In this document: one piece after another, positions 43,610 through 54,018 of the stretch
Position numbering within the stretch: the first letter of the stretch is position 1
Layout: each line of letters starts with the position of its first letter
From: Eurosta solidaginis
Taxonomy: Eukaryota > Arthropoda > Insecta > Diptera > Tephritidae
NCBI RefSeq assembly: GCF_040869045.1
Contig: NC_090319.1
Coordinates: 234,539,832 to 234,603,831 of the forward strand
Direction of reading: 5' to 3'
DNA: 64,000 nt
Notes under the pieces: model-generated
Told to the model about the DNA's origin: nothing
Databases searched by the model: none
What the model saw: only the letters and a program-made list of their open reading frames with translations
Position numbers and translations under genes: made by a program

Positions 43610-45020
43610 CATCGGCCTTTTAAGTGAGCGTATATAATTGTGTGCTTAATTATAGACGGTCACTCCAATGTCACTGTGATGAGTGTGCCGTGTTGTTTCA
43701 TTTTTCGTTGAATGACCCAGTCAACTTGCTTGGCGTTACCAAATAAAATTTTTTTTTTGCATTCAGTTGTAATTTATGTCATTGTAGTAACTTGATATTA
43801 TGTGTATGTATGTTTTCTTTTTGCTTTTATTCGTTTGCATTTGCTTTACGTACAGTGCTCGTTATGCTCATTCTCGCTTTTTCATAATAAGCTGATTTTT
43901 TCTATTTTTTTTTTTTTGTGTATTTACTATAATGAGTAATTTTGCTTAGATTTTTTGCAAAATTTTTGTTTTTTTTTTGTGTTGTGGTTGAGTGCTTACG
44001 ATTATGTGTGAGAAATCATTTTTCTATTGTTCTTTTGCTTGTGCTTTTTTTTTTGAAGTATCATATATATATATATGTACATTTGTATGGTTATGTTCTT
44101 GTTTTTATCAATAATGTTTTGTATTAAGTGGTATTTTACTTATTTTACTTATTTGACTTATTACACAGTCGGATTTTAAGTGTATGCACCCACTTAAAAT
44201 CGAATTGTCTCTAAAATATTTATTATTTATAATAACTTATGCAAATATGAAGCTGGGAAAGAAAAATTTTATTTTCAATTTGCTTAGATACAAATTATTA
44301 TTAAATAACCGAGTAAATTGGAATGTTTATTTTTAGATTATTTCATTTAAGTTATCAAGAGATATCTTAAATGTGTTTAAGCCTATTCTTATGGACTATT
44401 ATTTCCTGTATTAGTTAAGTCTCCTATTCTACCGAGGGTTAGAGTAAAAATATTTTTCTACTAATATTTTCTATTCCACCGGGGGTTAAAGAAAAAATGT
44501 TTTTCCTATTATATAAAATTATGACCTCTTTAATAAGCGAGGTTTTCCTGTATAAACCCGGGCCAATAAATGTTTGTATTTATTTTATTTTCTTAAACTG
44601 ATTCCACATATTATTCCTATTAAGCAAAAAAAAAATTTCACTTGATTTTTTTTTTATAATATTTAGTTAAATCTGTAACTAATTACATATACAAATGAGG
44701 GGTTGCTGACGGAAGAGTGGGGTAGCTATGTATTGGTAGAAGGGTAAAAGTAAGGTACAGTGGATGCAAAAATTCTGCTATCTTTTAATTTATTTTTCTA
44801 TTTTCCAGCAACATCTTCGATCTTATTTGTCATGCGATTTCTGCGGCGGCCACCAAGACAGAATCGTCATGACTTTTATGAAGAATTATTCTGATTTTTA
44901 TTCCGGGATTTGTCACATGCACAACCTCATTGGTTAATGCATTTATTTGATCTTAGAGAACTATCAATTATTATTTTAAATTTGCCTACTCGAGTAAATA
45001 ATCAATCATTTTCCACCAAT
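43610..45020 (-). other. Interior of LTR element, hairpin and short direct repeats
   Basis: Mostly AT-rich. A perfect 11-bp hairpin lies at 44172-44201 (GATTTTAAGTG, loop of 8, CACTTAAAATC). Two similar units with CTATTCTACCGAGGG and CTATTCCACCGGGGG lie at 44420 and 44469. On the minus strand 44950-44840 reads VVHVTNPGIKIRIILHKSHD in one frame, which looks like decayed coding sequence of unknown kind. Confidence 0.4.
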
Positions 45021-45300
45021 TTGTCCCTCAGGACAACTGTGTTTTCCTTATAAATATCAAGTCCTGTATTGGCGGCATTTGTACAATGTGTGTACAGCCT
45101 GATAAATAATTGTTCTAAGTCAATTTTATCATCTACAATCAGGTTGCTTGTATTTCTTACGCTACCATTACGCGCTCCTACGTCATGTCTTATTGCTGAA
45201 AATTTATATAGCGCTTTAACATATATATATATTCTCTTTGTGACTTTTCTTCATTTTTGTTGTTGGTATTGGCTGGTTGTAAAATTTTTGTATTTTTTTT
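45021..45300 (-). pseudogene. Unknown reading frame, minus strand
   Basis: From about 45227 to 45018 the minus strand is open for about 70 codons: KFSAIRHDVGARNGSVRNTS, NLIVDDKIDLEQLFIRLYTH, NAANTGLDIYKENTVVLRDK. No initiator is in frame; the ATATATATAT run at 45222-45232 probably hides a frameshift from an upstream frame (NNKNEEKSQREYIY). Composition is protein-like rather than random, but I do not recognise the family. It may be part of a Gag or accessory protein of the LTR element. Confidence 0.4.
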
Positions 45301-45562
45301 TCGTTAGGTTTTGCTTACTTTCACTGTCCTAGAATTTCCTTTTGCTTCCTGACCAACTTTGTCAGGAGCATTCAATAGTATTATGCAAGTTCTTTATTTG
45401 CTATTGATTTTAGTCAGGACTCTCGAAGCTGCGTTTGCTGTCGATTTCTACATTTTGAAATTTACTTGAAGTATTTATTGCTCTTCCTCGGCTTTGAGTT
45501 TAGAAATTTGAGAAGGAGAAAAAGGAAATTTTTAGACGCGCTGTTGCAAGTTTTTCAGTTGG

Positions 45563-45808
45563 CTATATTTGAATTTCATATACATAGTTTCTGATTATAG
45601 TGGCTATTGCGATGGCTAATAGCGTGATAACGCAGATTAAAACTGCTAGACAAACAGCTGGAATGTTTGGAGTAGTTTTTGGTACTGGTTCAGCTGGTGG
45701 CTCGTATTTAACAATTCTATTCTCTGATGTTTCAGGGCTTTCTTTCCCTAGTTCGTAGCCAGCTATGGCTATCACAATGCCTTGGGCTATTTTTTCCCAC
45801 CAAGACAT
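45563..45808 (-). CDS. Small membrane-protein-like ORF in LTR element
   Basis: An 81-codon frame from ATG (45806-45808): MSWWEKIAQGIVIAIAGYEL at the N-terminus, a Glu/Pro-rich middle (ENRIVKYEPPAEPVPKTTPN) and a strong hydrophobic helix near the C-terminus (AVCLAVLICVITLLAIAIAT, residues about 51-70). The N-terminal helix is also hydrophobic. The frame is unbroken, which contrasts with the rest of the region. Family unknown. A viral- or retroelement-type accessory membrane protein is possible; chance is not excluded. Confidence 0.45.
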   Translation of the reverse strand: MSWWEKIAQGIVIAIAGYELGKESPETSENRIVKYEPPAEPVPKTTPNIPAVCLAVLICVITLLAIAIATIIRNYVYEIQI

Positions 45809-46019
45809 TTTGAAACTTCTGTAATTACTTTCTTATTTCAGTAAGTAAGGGTTTAAATTCCAATAAAATTTCTTTGATTTTTTTTTCTTTTATCCTAGGT
45901 ACTCCATTTTATTTATAACTTTTGTATTATAAAAATTGTTATTTTAAAATATTTCTTAAAATATTTTCAACTAGGGAAAAAAATTTTTTTTCCAATATTT
46001 TAGGTTTATTAGCTTAACG

Positions 46020-46310
46020 TAGTTTATAAAACATTTAAAAATTTTTTTTTTGTCATAGTCAAAAATTTTTTATATGTTACTATAACTTAACATTTGGTAT
46101 TTTTCGGGGAACACTCTCCTCATCATTCGCATTATTTCCTCTACTCTGGTTGTGGGGTTTATTATGTCTTCTATTGTGGGTTCCCTTTCTATTCCTATTA
46201 TTTTCCACCATTCTTTAAGCCTTCTAATTCCTTTTGTAGGTCCCTAGTGTATAGAGTATTTTCGTCCCACCATTGGAGGGGAAAGTCTGAGGAGTCCCTT
46301 TGCATTCTAA
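46020..46310 (-). pseudogene. Unknown small ORF pair, frameshifted
   Basis: From ATG at about 46309 the minus strand reads MQRDSSDFPLQWWDENTLYT and DLQKELEGLK to about 46208; one base shift leads to EWWKIIGIEREPTIEDIINP and RVEEIMRMMRRVFPEKYQML ending about 46065. Together about 80 residues with protein-like composition. It lies upstream of the membrane-like ORF on the same strand. Function unknown; a short 5' ORF of the LTR element is my guess. Confidence 0.4.
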
Positions 46311-46319
46311 CAGAATAAA

Positions 46320-47237
46320 AAAAATTTATAGAATGTCCACGGGTTTTATCCTCCCTGGTTATTTTATTCCTAACAAAGGTGAATATAAATTAAATAATAT
46401 AATTGTATATCAAAAATTCACGTATTGTGTTTTATTAAGAATATACAAATATTTGGCCTAGAGCTCGTTTATATTTAAAAAGTTATAATTCAAAGGCCGT
46501 AAACAACAAAAATAATTCCTAACAAAGGGATAATTGAAACTGTCGGAAGTTAACTGACTATTTTAAAAAATGTCCTAAGCATTCCAATTTACTTAAATAA
46601 ATAATAAATCTACTTAAATATATTTTACGTTTAATTGATTCTTTTTCTCTTTAAATTTTTACATATATTTTTTTTTGCACCAAAAAAGTCCTAGGCAAAA
46701 ATATAATTTTTGCCAATGGTGAAGCGTCACAGGGCCGCTTAATTTATTCTAAAGATTAAAATATACTTATGTTAATTGTGTCCAACTTGATGCCAGTTTT
46801 TCTTCATGTCTGATAATGTCTAACCATGTACGAAGTTATATAATATGTTTATGTTGATGGCTGGTAATGTTTTGTCAACTATGCCGCTAGTCATAATTTT
46901 CCATCAATATTCCACTTCCTTAGCATCACAAATTTCATTTATATACCATCCATTATATTGCTAAAGTAAGTGCTGCCATTTATTGTTGTTGCTACTGTTG
47001 AAAAAGGAGTTGGTCGCCTTGTTTGTCTAGGTTAATCCATCAACCTCTAGCTTCCAATACTTTGCGTTTGTTTAAATTATTTGTGGGTTATACCATTATC
47101 CGTGGAATATCCTATAGCCAGTTTGTGTCTCTTATTTTTATACTTTAAAAGAAACTTGTTAAATTGGCAGGATTTCTGTTCAGTTAGATTATTTTTTGCA
47201 GTTTTGCAGATTTTAATCTATACTGGCAGGATCGCTA
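46320..47237 (-). other. Leader of the LTR element
   Basis: In minus orientation this is the 0.9-kb region after the 5' LTR. It is AT-rich with no ORF. CCAGGGAGGATAAAACCCGTGG (46345-46366 on the minus strand) is a small GC-richer block before the first ORF. Confidence 0.4.
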
Positions 47238-50200
47238 TGTGGTGCGTTGATAGTAAAGTTAAACAAAAGTATAAGTTCAGTAGCGCTAATGCTCAGCGCA
47301 GACATCAGAATTCCCTTTATTCGTGAATACTTTCTATTTTATACAAAAGTTCTTAACCTATACATATATACATTCTTACATTAATAATTACATACAAGAG
47401 GTGCATAACTCAATAGTAAACAAGTAAGGAAGGTTAAGTTCGGGTGTAACCGAACATTACATACTCAGTTGAGAGCTATGGTGACAACATAAGGGAAAAT
47501 AACCATGTAGGAAAATGAACCGAGGGAAACCCTGGAATGTGTTTGTATGACATGTGTATCAAATGAAAGGCATTAAAGAGTATTTTATGAGGGAGTGGGC
47601 CATAGTTCTATAGGTGGACGCCATTTAGGGATATAGCCATAAAGGTGGATCAGGGTTGACTCTAGAATGCGTTTGTACGATATGGGTATCAAATCAAAGG
47701 TATTAATGAGTATTTTAAAATGGCGTGGACCTAAGTTCTATAGATGGACGCCTTTTCGAGATATCGCCGTAAAGATGGACCAGGGGTGACTCTAGAATGC
47801 GTTTGTACGATATGGGTATCAAATGAAAGGTGTTAATGAGCATTTTAAAAGGGAGTAATCCTTAGTTCCATAGGTGGACGCCGTTTCCAGATATCGCCAT
47901 AAAGGTGGGCCAGGGGTGACTCTAGAATTTGTTTGTGAAAGATGGGTATCAAACGAAAGGAGTTAATGAGTATTTTAAGAGGGAGTGGGCCTTAGTTCTA
48001 TAGGTGGACGCATCTTCGAGGTATCGCAATAAAGGTGGACCAGGGGTGACTCTAGACTTTGTTTGTACGATATGGGTATCAAATGAAAGGTGTTAATTAT
48101 TATTTTAAAAGGGCGTGGGGCTTAGTTCTATAGGTGGACCCCTTTTCGAGATATCGCCATAAAGGTGGACCAGAGGTGACTCTAGAATGCGTTTGTACGA
48201 TATGGGTATCAAACGAAAGGAGTTAATGAGTATTTTAAGAGGGAGTGGGCCTTAGTTCTATAGGTGGACGCATTTTCAAGGTATCGCAATAAAGGTGGAC
48301 CAGGGGTGACTCTAGACTTTGTTTGTACGATATGGGTATCAAATGAAAGGTGTTAATGAGTATTTTTAAAAGGGAGTGGGCCTTCGTTTTATAGGTGTTC
48401 GCCTTTTCGAGATATCGCCATAAAGGTGGACCAGGGGTGACTTTAGAATTTGTTTGTATGATATGGGTATCAAATGAAAGGTGTTAATGATTATTTTAAA
48501 AGGGCGTGGGGCTTAGTTCCATAGGTGGACGCCGTTTCGAGATATCGCCATAAAGGTGGGCCAGGGGTGACTCTAGAATTCGTTTGTGCAATATGGGTAT
48601 CAAACGAAAGGAGTTAATGAGTATTTTAAGAGGGAGTGGGCCTTTCTGGACCAGGGGGACTCTAGACTTTGTTTGTACGATATGGGTATCAAATGAAAGG
48701 TGTTAATGAGTATTTTTAAAAGGGAGTGGGCCTTCGTTCTATAGGTGTTCGCCTTTTCGAAATATCGCCATAAAGGTGGACCAGGGGTGACTCTAGAATG
48801 AGTTTGTACGACATGGGTATCAAATTAAAGGTATTAATGAGAGTTTTAAAAGGTAGTGGTGGTAGTTGTATATGTGAAGGCGTTTTCCAGATATCGACCA
48901 AAACGTGGACCAGGGTGACCCAGAACATCATCTGTTGGATACCGCTAATTTATTTATATATGTAATACCTGCCAAGATTTTAAGGGTTTTTTATTTCGCC
49001 CTGCAGAACTTTTTCATTTTCTTCTACTTAATATGGTAGGTGTCACAACCATTTTATAAAGTTTTTTCTAAAGTTATATTTCGCGTCAATAAAACAATCC
49101 AATTACCTTACCATATTTCATCCCTTTTTTCGTATTTGGTATAGAATTATGGCATTTTTTAATTTTTCGTAATTTTCGATATCGAAAAAGTGGGCGTGGT
49201 CATAGTCGGATTTCGTTCATTTTTCATACCAAGATAAAGTGAGTTCAGATAAGTACGTGAACTGAGTTTAGTAAAGATATATCGATTTTTGCTCAAGTTA
49301 TCGTGTTAACGGCCATGCGGAAGGACAGACGGACGACTGTGTATAAAAACTGGGCGTGACATCAACCGATTTCGCCCATTTTCACAGAAAACAGTTAACA
49401 CCATAAAATCTATGCCGCTACCAAATTTCAAAAGGATTGGTTAATTTTTGTTCGACTTATGGCGTTAAAAGTATCCTAGACAAATTAAATGAAAAAGGGC
49501 GGAGCCACGCCCATTTTTAAATTTTCTTTTATTTTTGTACTTTGTTGCACCATATTATTACTGGAGTTGAATCTTGACATAATTTACTTATATACTGTAA
49601 AGATATTAAATTTTTTGTTAAAATTTTACTTTAAAAAAATTTTTTTTTAAAAGTGGGCGTGGTCCTTCTCCGATTTTGCTAATTTTTATTAAGCGTACAT
49701 ATAGTAATAAGAGTAACGTTCCTGCCAAATTTCATCATGATATCTTCCACGACTGCCAAATTACAGCTTGCAAAAATTTTAAATTACCTTCTTTTAAAAG
49801 TGGGCGGTGCCACGCCCATTGTCCAAAATTTTACTAATTTTCTATTTTGCGTCATAAGTTCAACTCATCTACCAAGTTTCGTCGCTTTATCGGTCTTTTG
49901 TAATGAATTATCGCACTTTTTCGGTTTTTCGAAATTTTCGATATCGAAAAAGTGGGCGTGGTTATAGTCCGATATCGTTCATTTTAAATAGCGATCTGAG
50001 ATGAGTGCTCAGGAACCTACATACCAAATTTCATCAAGATACCTCAAAATTTACTCAAGTTATCGTGTTAACGGACGGACGGACGGACGGACGGACGGAC
50101 GGACGGACGGACGGACATGGCTCAATCAAATTTTTTTTCGATCCTGATTATTTTGATATATGGAAGTCTATATCTATCTCGATTCCTTTATATATGTACA

Positions 50201-50458
50201 ACCAACCGTTATCCAATCAAACTTAATATACTCTGTGAGCTCTGCTCAACTGAGTATAAAAATGCTTTGTCAGTGAATTATTATATTGACCTACATATTG
50301 TCAATATGATCCCTACTTGAGCAATTTGGGTATGACGCATTAATGCATTAGGTGACTTAGTGAAAGCGAGTGAACTTATGGTAGTTACCTGGGTCAATGA
50401 ACGAGCGTTTGTAATGTTAAGCGTGTTTGAAATGGGGTGAATTCCACGCGATACTACA
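47238..50458 (-). repeat. LTR 2, split by a Helentron-like repeat
   Basis: The pieces 47238-47420 and 50258-50458 together match LTR 1 at about 95 percent. The break falls inside the A run of ATAGTAAAAAATGC. Confidence 0.9.
47421..50257 (-). mobile_element. Helentron-like repeat family A, full copy 1
   Basis: 2837 bp. In element orientation it starts ATACTCAGTTGAGCAGAGCT (50257 leftwards), has (GTCC)n of about 11 units (50072-50115), GGGCGTGG-rich sequence, then about ten about 130-bp units, the inverted subterminal repeat AGCTCTCAACTGAGTAT, a hairpin GTTCGG/CCGAAC and the end CTTCCTTACTTG at 47421. It carries no ORF of its own. Architecture and GTCY array match the non-autonomous Helentron/DINE-1 type of rolling-circle elements. 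The exact ends are fixed by LTR 1. Confidence 0.8.
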
Positions 50459-50462
50459 ATAA

Positions 50463-50477
50463 TCTTAAGATCATTTT
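50463..50477 (+). pseudogene. hAT transposase C-terminal continuation
   Basis: After one ATAA target copy the dimerisation-domain frame continues through TTAATAATCTTAAGATCATTT as NDLIILRSF, the usual end of hAT transposases. The 412-like element thus split the codon region for NDLI. Confidence 0.7.
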
Positions 50478-50647
50478 GTAGAATATTTTTGGCCGTTAAT
50501 AATGTGATAAGTTGAACTCCTGAGTTGAAGACCTCCTGATGATGAATTCAGACTGAATTCGAAATATTGAGTGAAAATAAATTAAAACAAAAACATATTT
50601 ATTTGTTTTATTTAAAACCGGCCTTGAGCTCAACAAAATTTTAAAAT
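50478..50647 (+). mobile_element. Penelope-type 3' fragment of 170 bp
   Basis: Flanked by ATCTTAAGATCATTTT (50462-50477) and ATCTTAAGATTATTTT (50648-50663), a 16-bp duplication with one mismatch. The insert ends in GGCCTTGAGCTCAACAAAATTTTAAAAT; GGCCTTGAGCTCA is shared with the Penelope element at 22595-22607. The distance from the hammerhead core to this motif is 84 bp here and 86 bp there. It represents another Penelope family. Confidence 0.78.
50536..50575 (+). ncRNA. Hammerhead ribozyme motif in Penelope fragment
   Basis: CTGATGA at 50536-50542, T, stem II GAATTC (50544-50549) with GAATTC (50555-50560) around loop AGACT, then GAAA at 50561-50564. The stem II sequence is completely different from the one at 22517-22533, yet pairing and spacing are conserved, which supports an RNA under past selection. 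Stem I and III are not clear. Confidence 0.7.
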
Positions 50648-50663
50648 ATCTTAAGATTATTTT

Positions 50664-51641
50664 TTAAAAGTAATAAGTAAAAATTGGAGATATAAGCTCT
50701 ATGTTTCAAATTTCTTTTTTTTTTTAATAATACCATTGTTCACCTGTTGAATACTTTTATAATCATAAGTTAACAATATACTTTGAAGATAATAAACTCA
50801 CCGAAGTAGCTATAAGGCCAGTTTTTGCAATTTTGACCAATTTACGTTGAAGTAAAATTATTTTAACTAATTTTATATAAAAAAATGTACTTATCAGGAT
50901 CTAATAGAGAAATCATAGATTTCATTTTAAAAATGTATGCAAAATTCGCAAAATTGCTCAGATTTTCATAAAAATTCTTAGGTTTTTTCTCTGAATTTTT
51001 TTGAGTATGCGGTTTTGTTGCCCATTTAATTCTAATATAATGGGGTGTTACTCTTAAATTCGGAAAAAGTTTCCCTGATTTTTGGCAATTTTTTTCTGAC
51101 GAACTTAATTATTTTAAGCACACTCCAAAATATTCTAAAAATACTGAGAAAAAACCAAAAATTTTGGTCAAAATACATTATTTTATAAGAAATTAGTCAA
51201 AATAATTTTTCTGACCTAAAGTTGGTCAAAATTGCAAAATCATGGTTGCACTTATAGCAACTTCGGTGAGGTATATAACATTAAAAAAGTACAAAGAATT
51301 TTTGAGCACGTAGTAGTTTCAACTACCAACAAAAAATAATACTAAATAAGTTATTTATGATTTATAGCTTTCTATTTATGTATAATATTTTTTGAATAAA
51401 AAATATTTTTTGAATAAATGAAATACATTTAAAGTAAATAAAAAATCTAAGTGATAATCCAATTCTTGGCTATTTATTTTAAAGTTAGGCAGTGGCACAA
51501 ATTATTTCTTCAGTTTTTTTCAAGCAAGCCTGTTCGAAATAATGTACCCAAATCCCGGGGCTAATCCCGGGATCCCGCGATTGTAAAGTCAGATCCCGGA
51601 AATCCCGGGATTAAAAAAAACCCAAAAAATTGGCATCCCTA
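50664..51641 (+). other. hAT 3' region, non-coding
   Basis: AT-rich, no ORF. The sequence GACCAA/TTGGTC with AAAATT recurs around 50840 and 51170-51230 in inverted form (TTTTGACCAATTT and AAATTGGTCAAAA-like). The right end carries four ATCCCGGGAT-type subterminal motifs. Confidence 0.5.
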
Positions 51642-52685
51642 GTACATACCTTAATCTTGAAATGTAAATTTAAAATGAATTTCGTACTTGCAATGTAATT
51701 TTAAACACAAATGAAATGTACATACATATTATTGTTGAAAGAAAAAAAAAATCATTATAATAATAAAAACATCAACGAACACATATACGCACATGTCGGC
51801 CGTGCCATCGGATTCAACCGATAGTAAAATATACCTGGGCTCTGACCATGGTAGTGCAGGCCTCCGCGCCAAACCCTAAAATACCACAACCTTTCATCCG
51901 CCGAAGTAGGAGTGGGCCTGTAAGGAAGCAAATTATACGCCACAATATCTATTTCCCATTTAACGCCCACCCTTAATATTATATGTACCTACTGCATATT
52001 ACTGGCCTACCGCGCAAACACAATGCATATTTCCAATTTACTGCCCCCCTATAAAATGTATGTACCGACATACATATACATATATATACTGGCCCAACAA
52101 CCATCGCGCAAGCACAAGGCAAGCCAGCGATGGTGAACGCACAATGCTTGAGAACTTTCATTCGTGGCGCGCTGTGCGCGACAATGCGAGCATAATTCCC
52201 AGTGCATTCATAGACACGTATGAATAAAATGATTTGTCTGAATACACCAGGTACTCTTCGCCTTAGGTGAGTGAAGTGCGTGCCGGCTGCCATAGGCAGT
52301 CGCCAAGGGGTGCCCTTTGGGTCAGGAGGGTGCGTTACAAGGTCGGCTACACCGATGGTACGTCCCCTGCCTATCGGACGCCTTGCCGGTTTACCTCCAT
52401 TTCCTGTGAGTAAGACGGGATTTACACCCCTTATTACTCACAGGAAAGGTAATGCACGAGCAGAATTTAATGGGGTAGGAAGGAAACCCGCCCAATGCCA
52501 GTGGCGGGGCGGATTCCCCCACTTCCCTGGCAGACTGCCCGAGCCAATATAAATACATACATTCTAGGGAATCCCCTTGGGGCGACGGGTGGCAAACTTA
52601 CAAGGTCGGTTCTGCCGATTTTTAACAGCAACACGGTAACCATGGCAACGCAACCATTTGAGCTAGCAACACTAAACACAACAGC
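51642..52685 (+). other. 3' continuation of the Ty3/gypsy element
   Basis: Sequence resumes after the hAT with GTACATACCTTAATCTTGAAATGTAAATTT, quoted in part; the same TTAATTTTGAAATGTAAATG precedes the hAT at 40999. From 51780 it is GC-richer. Short direct repeats TATAAATACATAC occur. Probable 3' LTR or untranslated region, unproved. Confidence 0.4.
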
Positions 52686-53500
52686 TATAAAAGGAGCGAC
52701 ACAGCAGTACAGCAGTTAGTTAGCACGGAGCTGTGGTCGTGACCGGAGCTACCAGTTCAGCGTCCCTCGAAGGTATCGGTTATACCATCCGGAGAGGTCG
52801 TTTCATAGGAGTGAGTCGTGGCCTCAAGTTGTGAATGTGTCGGTTATACCACCAAACACCGCTTGAGACTTCGTTCACACCCGCGTAAGCAACGGCTCTG
52901 CCACAGTAACGCGCACCCGCGAACTGGTGACGTCCGCCCGACTGCGCCGACGGTGACCGCGCCACAGCAGCCAAACGCAAGCATACGACGTTGGCCACAG
53001 CAGAGTCACGATAACCTACGACGCTGGCCGCAACAGCGCTACGCAACCGCACTACGCTAACATACGACGCTAGCCGCAACAACGCTACGCAAACACACTA
53101 CGCTGGCTGCAACGGCACTACGCAAACATACCACGTGGGCCACAGCAGAGTTACGCTAACCTACGACGCTGTCCGCAACAGCGCTACGAAAGCATACTAC
53201 ATTGACCGCAGCAGAGTTACGCAAATACACGACGTCAACCATACTACACACACGCACGCAGACGCACCGACATAAGCCGCAGCAGAGACAGCGCAGTCGC
53301 TAGCCGTACGAGAGACACGCCGACGCAGGGCGCCACAGGAATACCGGGACGATCCTAATGGGGCACGAGGACCGTTAGCCCACCACTAACCATAGAGCAA
53401 CCACAAAGCGAAGTGAAGAATACAAATATTATCTTTCTGTTATTACATTATTTTCATAATAGTTATAAAATATATAGGGTTAAAGAAATAAAGTGAATTT
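52686..53500 (+). promoter_or_regulatory. Probable LTR promoter and polyadenylation region
   Basis: TATAAAAG at 52686-52693 sits about 25 bases upstream of CAGTACAGCAGTTAG, an initiator-like site, and AATAAA lies at 53487-53492. Promoter followed by poly-A signal within one 0.8-kb unit is the layout of an LTR. No second copy is in the window, so the LTR identity cannot be shown here. Could be the 3' LTR of the deleted gypsy at 39.4-41 kb. Confidence 0.4.
52890..53275 (+). repeat. GC-rich 36-bp minisatellite
   Basis: About ten degenerate units on the pattern CGCTACGCAA, ACACACTACGCT, GGCCGCAACAG. Period 36-37 bp. It lies inside the putative transcribed LTR. The ORFs that cross it are composition artefacts. 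Confidence 0.75.
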
Positions 53501-53926
53501 TATATGGAAACGATTTGCAAGGAGTCCCGAATTACAAATTTATTTTAAGTGAACCTTGGACACGGCGAGTATACCCCAAGCACTTATTGAAGAAGCACCG
53601 GGTCAGGAAAAAAGCTTCGTTATAATACATTTTTATTTTCTTTCAGGAGTAAATATGTCTTTTACATTCATTTTCTACACTCCCATTTAAATTTTTTCCC
53701 CCAAAACCTTGGCGGTGAAAGTGACATGTGGCGAAAGGTTTCACCAGCAAATGAAAATGCTTGAAAGTCGCTATCAAGGATTCTGGGATGTCGCTATGAT
53801 GGGTGATGGTTTCTCATAAGATAAACCGATCCTAATCTAAATAAGCATCAAAACAAGACTTTTTCAATTATAAAATAAGATCATAGAGTTACGACAGAAT
53901 CATATGCACATATGCTATTATTTGTA
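53501..53926. other. No recognisable feature
   Basis: Contains GGTTTCACCAGC-like sequence and no ORF or repeat I can identify. Confidence 0.4.
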
Positions 53927-54018
53927 GGGTACTTAAGTTTTACTATATGGATATGTTCATTTGAATGCTTAAACTTTTGTATTAGTTCATCGATTTTGTT
54001 GAATGAAAGCTTATTTTT
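53927..54018. mobile_element. Fragment of the 39.1-kb MITE interior
   Basis: GTACTTAAGTTTTACTATAT to GAATGAAAGCTTATTTTT matches 39171-39262 with about eight differences. The Helentron-like repeat B inserts in its T run at 54018. Confidence 0.75.

Larger units (their letters stand above)
43227..50458 (-). mobile_element. LTR retrotransposon with 412/mdg1-like ends, no pol
   Basis: The direct repeats 43227-43609 and 47238-50458 (the second interrupted) start TGTAGTGCGTTG/TGTGGTGCGTTG and end ACTACA. The target duplication ATAA is at 43223-43226 and 50459-50462. On the minus strand the LTR reads TGTAGTATCG to CGCACTACA, has TATAAAAT then AATAAA, and the small ORFs are also on the minus strand, so I place the element there. 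The position after the 5' LTR (TAGCGATCCTGCC, minus strand) is only loosely similar to the tRNA-Arg primer site of 412/mdg1. The interior of 3.6 kb encodes no protease, RT or integrase. Confidence 0.8.
41058..51641 (+). mobile_element. hAT transposon with exact ends
   Basis: The perfect 8-bp target duplication GTACATAC lies at 41050-41057 and 51642-51649. The terminal repeats are TAGGGACGCCAAT and, inverted, ATTGGCATCCCTA (one mismatch). Subterminal ATCCCGGGAT motifs crowd both ends (41072-41120 and 51551-51615). Removing later insertions leaves about 3.2 kb, the normal size for an autonomous hAT. The element lies in the 3' part of a Ty3/gypsy element. Confidence 0.93.

Noticed and set aside
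48716..48931. 71-residue ORF repeated at 58706 and 63414
   Set aside because: Identical because the three family A copies are near-identical; it spans tandem units and has no start context or homologue.
50072..50115. Protein with Thr-Asp-Gly-Arg repeats
   Set aside because: The frame is the translation of a GGAC microsatellite inside a non-coding Helentron-like repeat; it recurs with different lengths in each copy.
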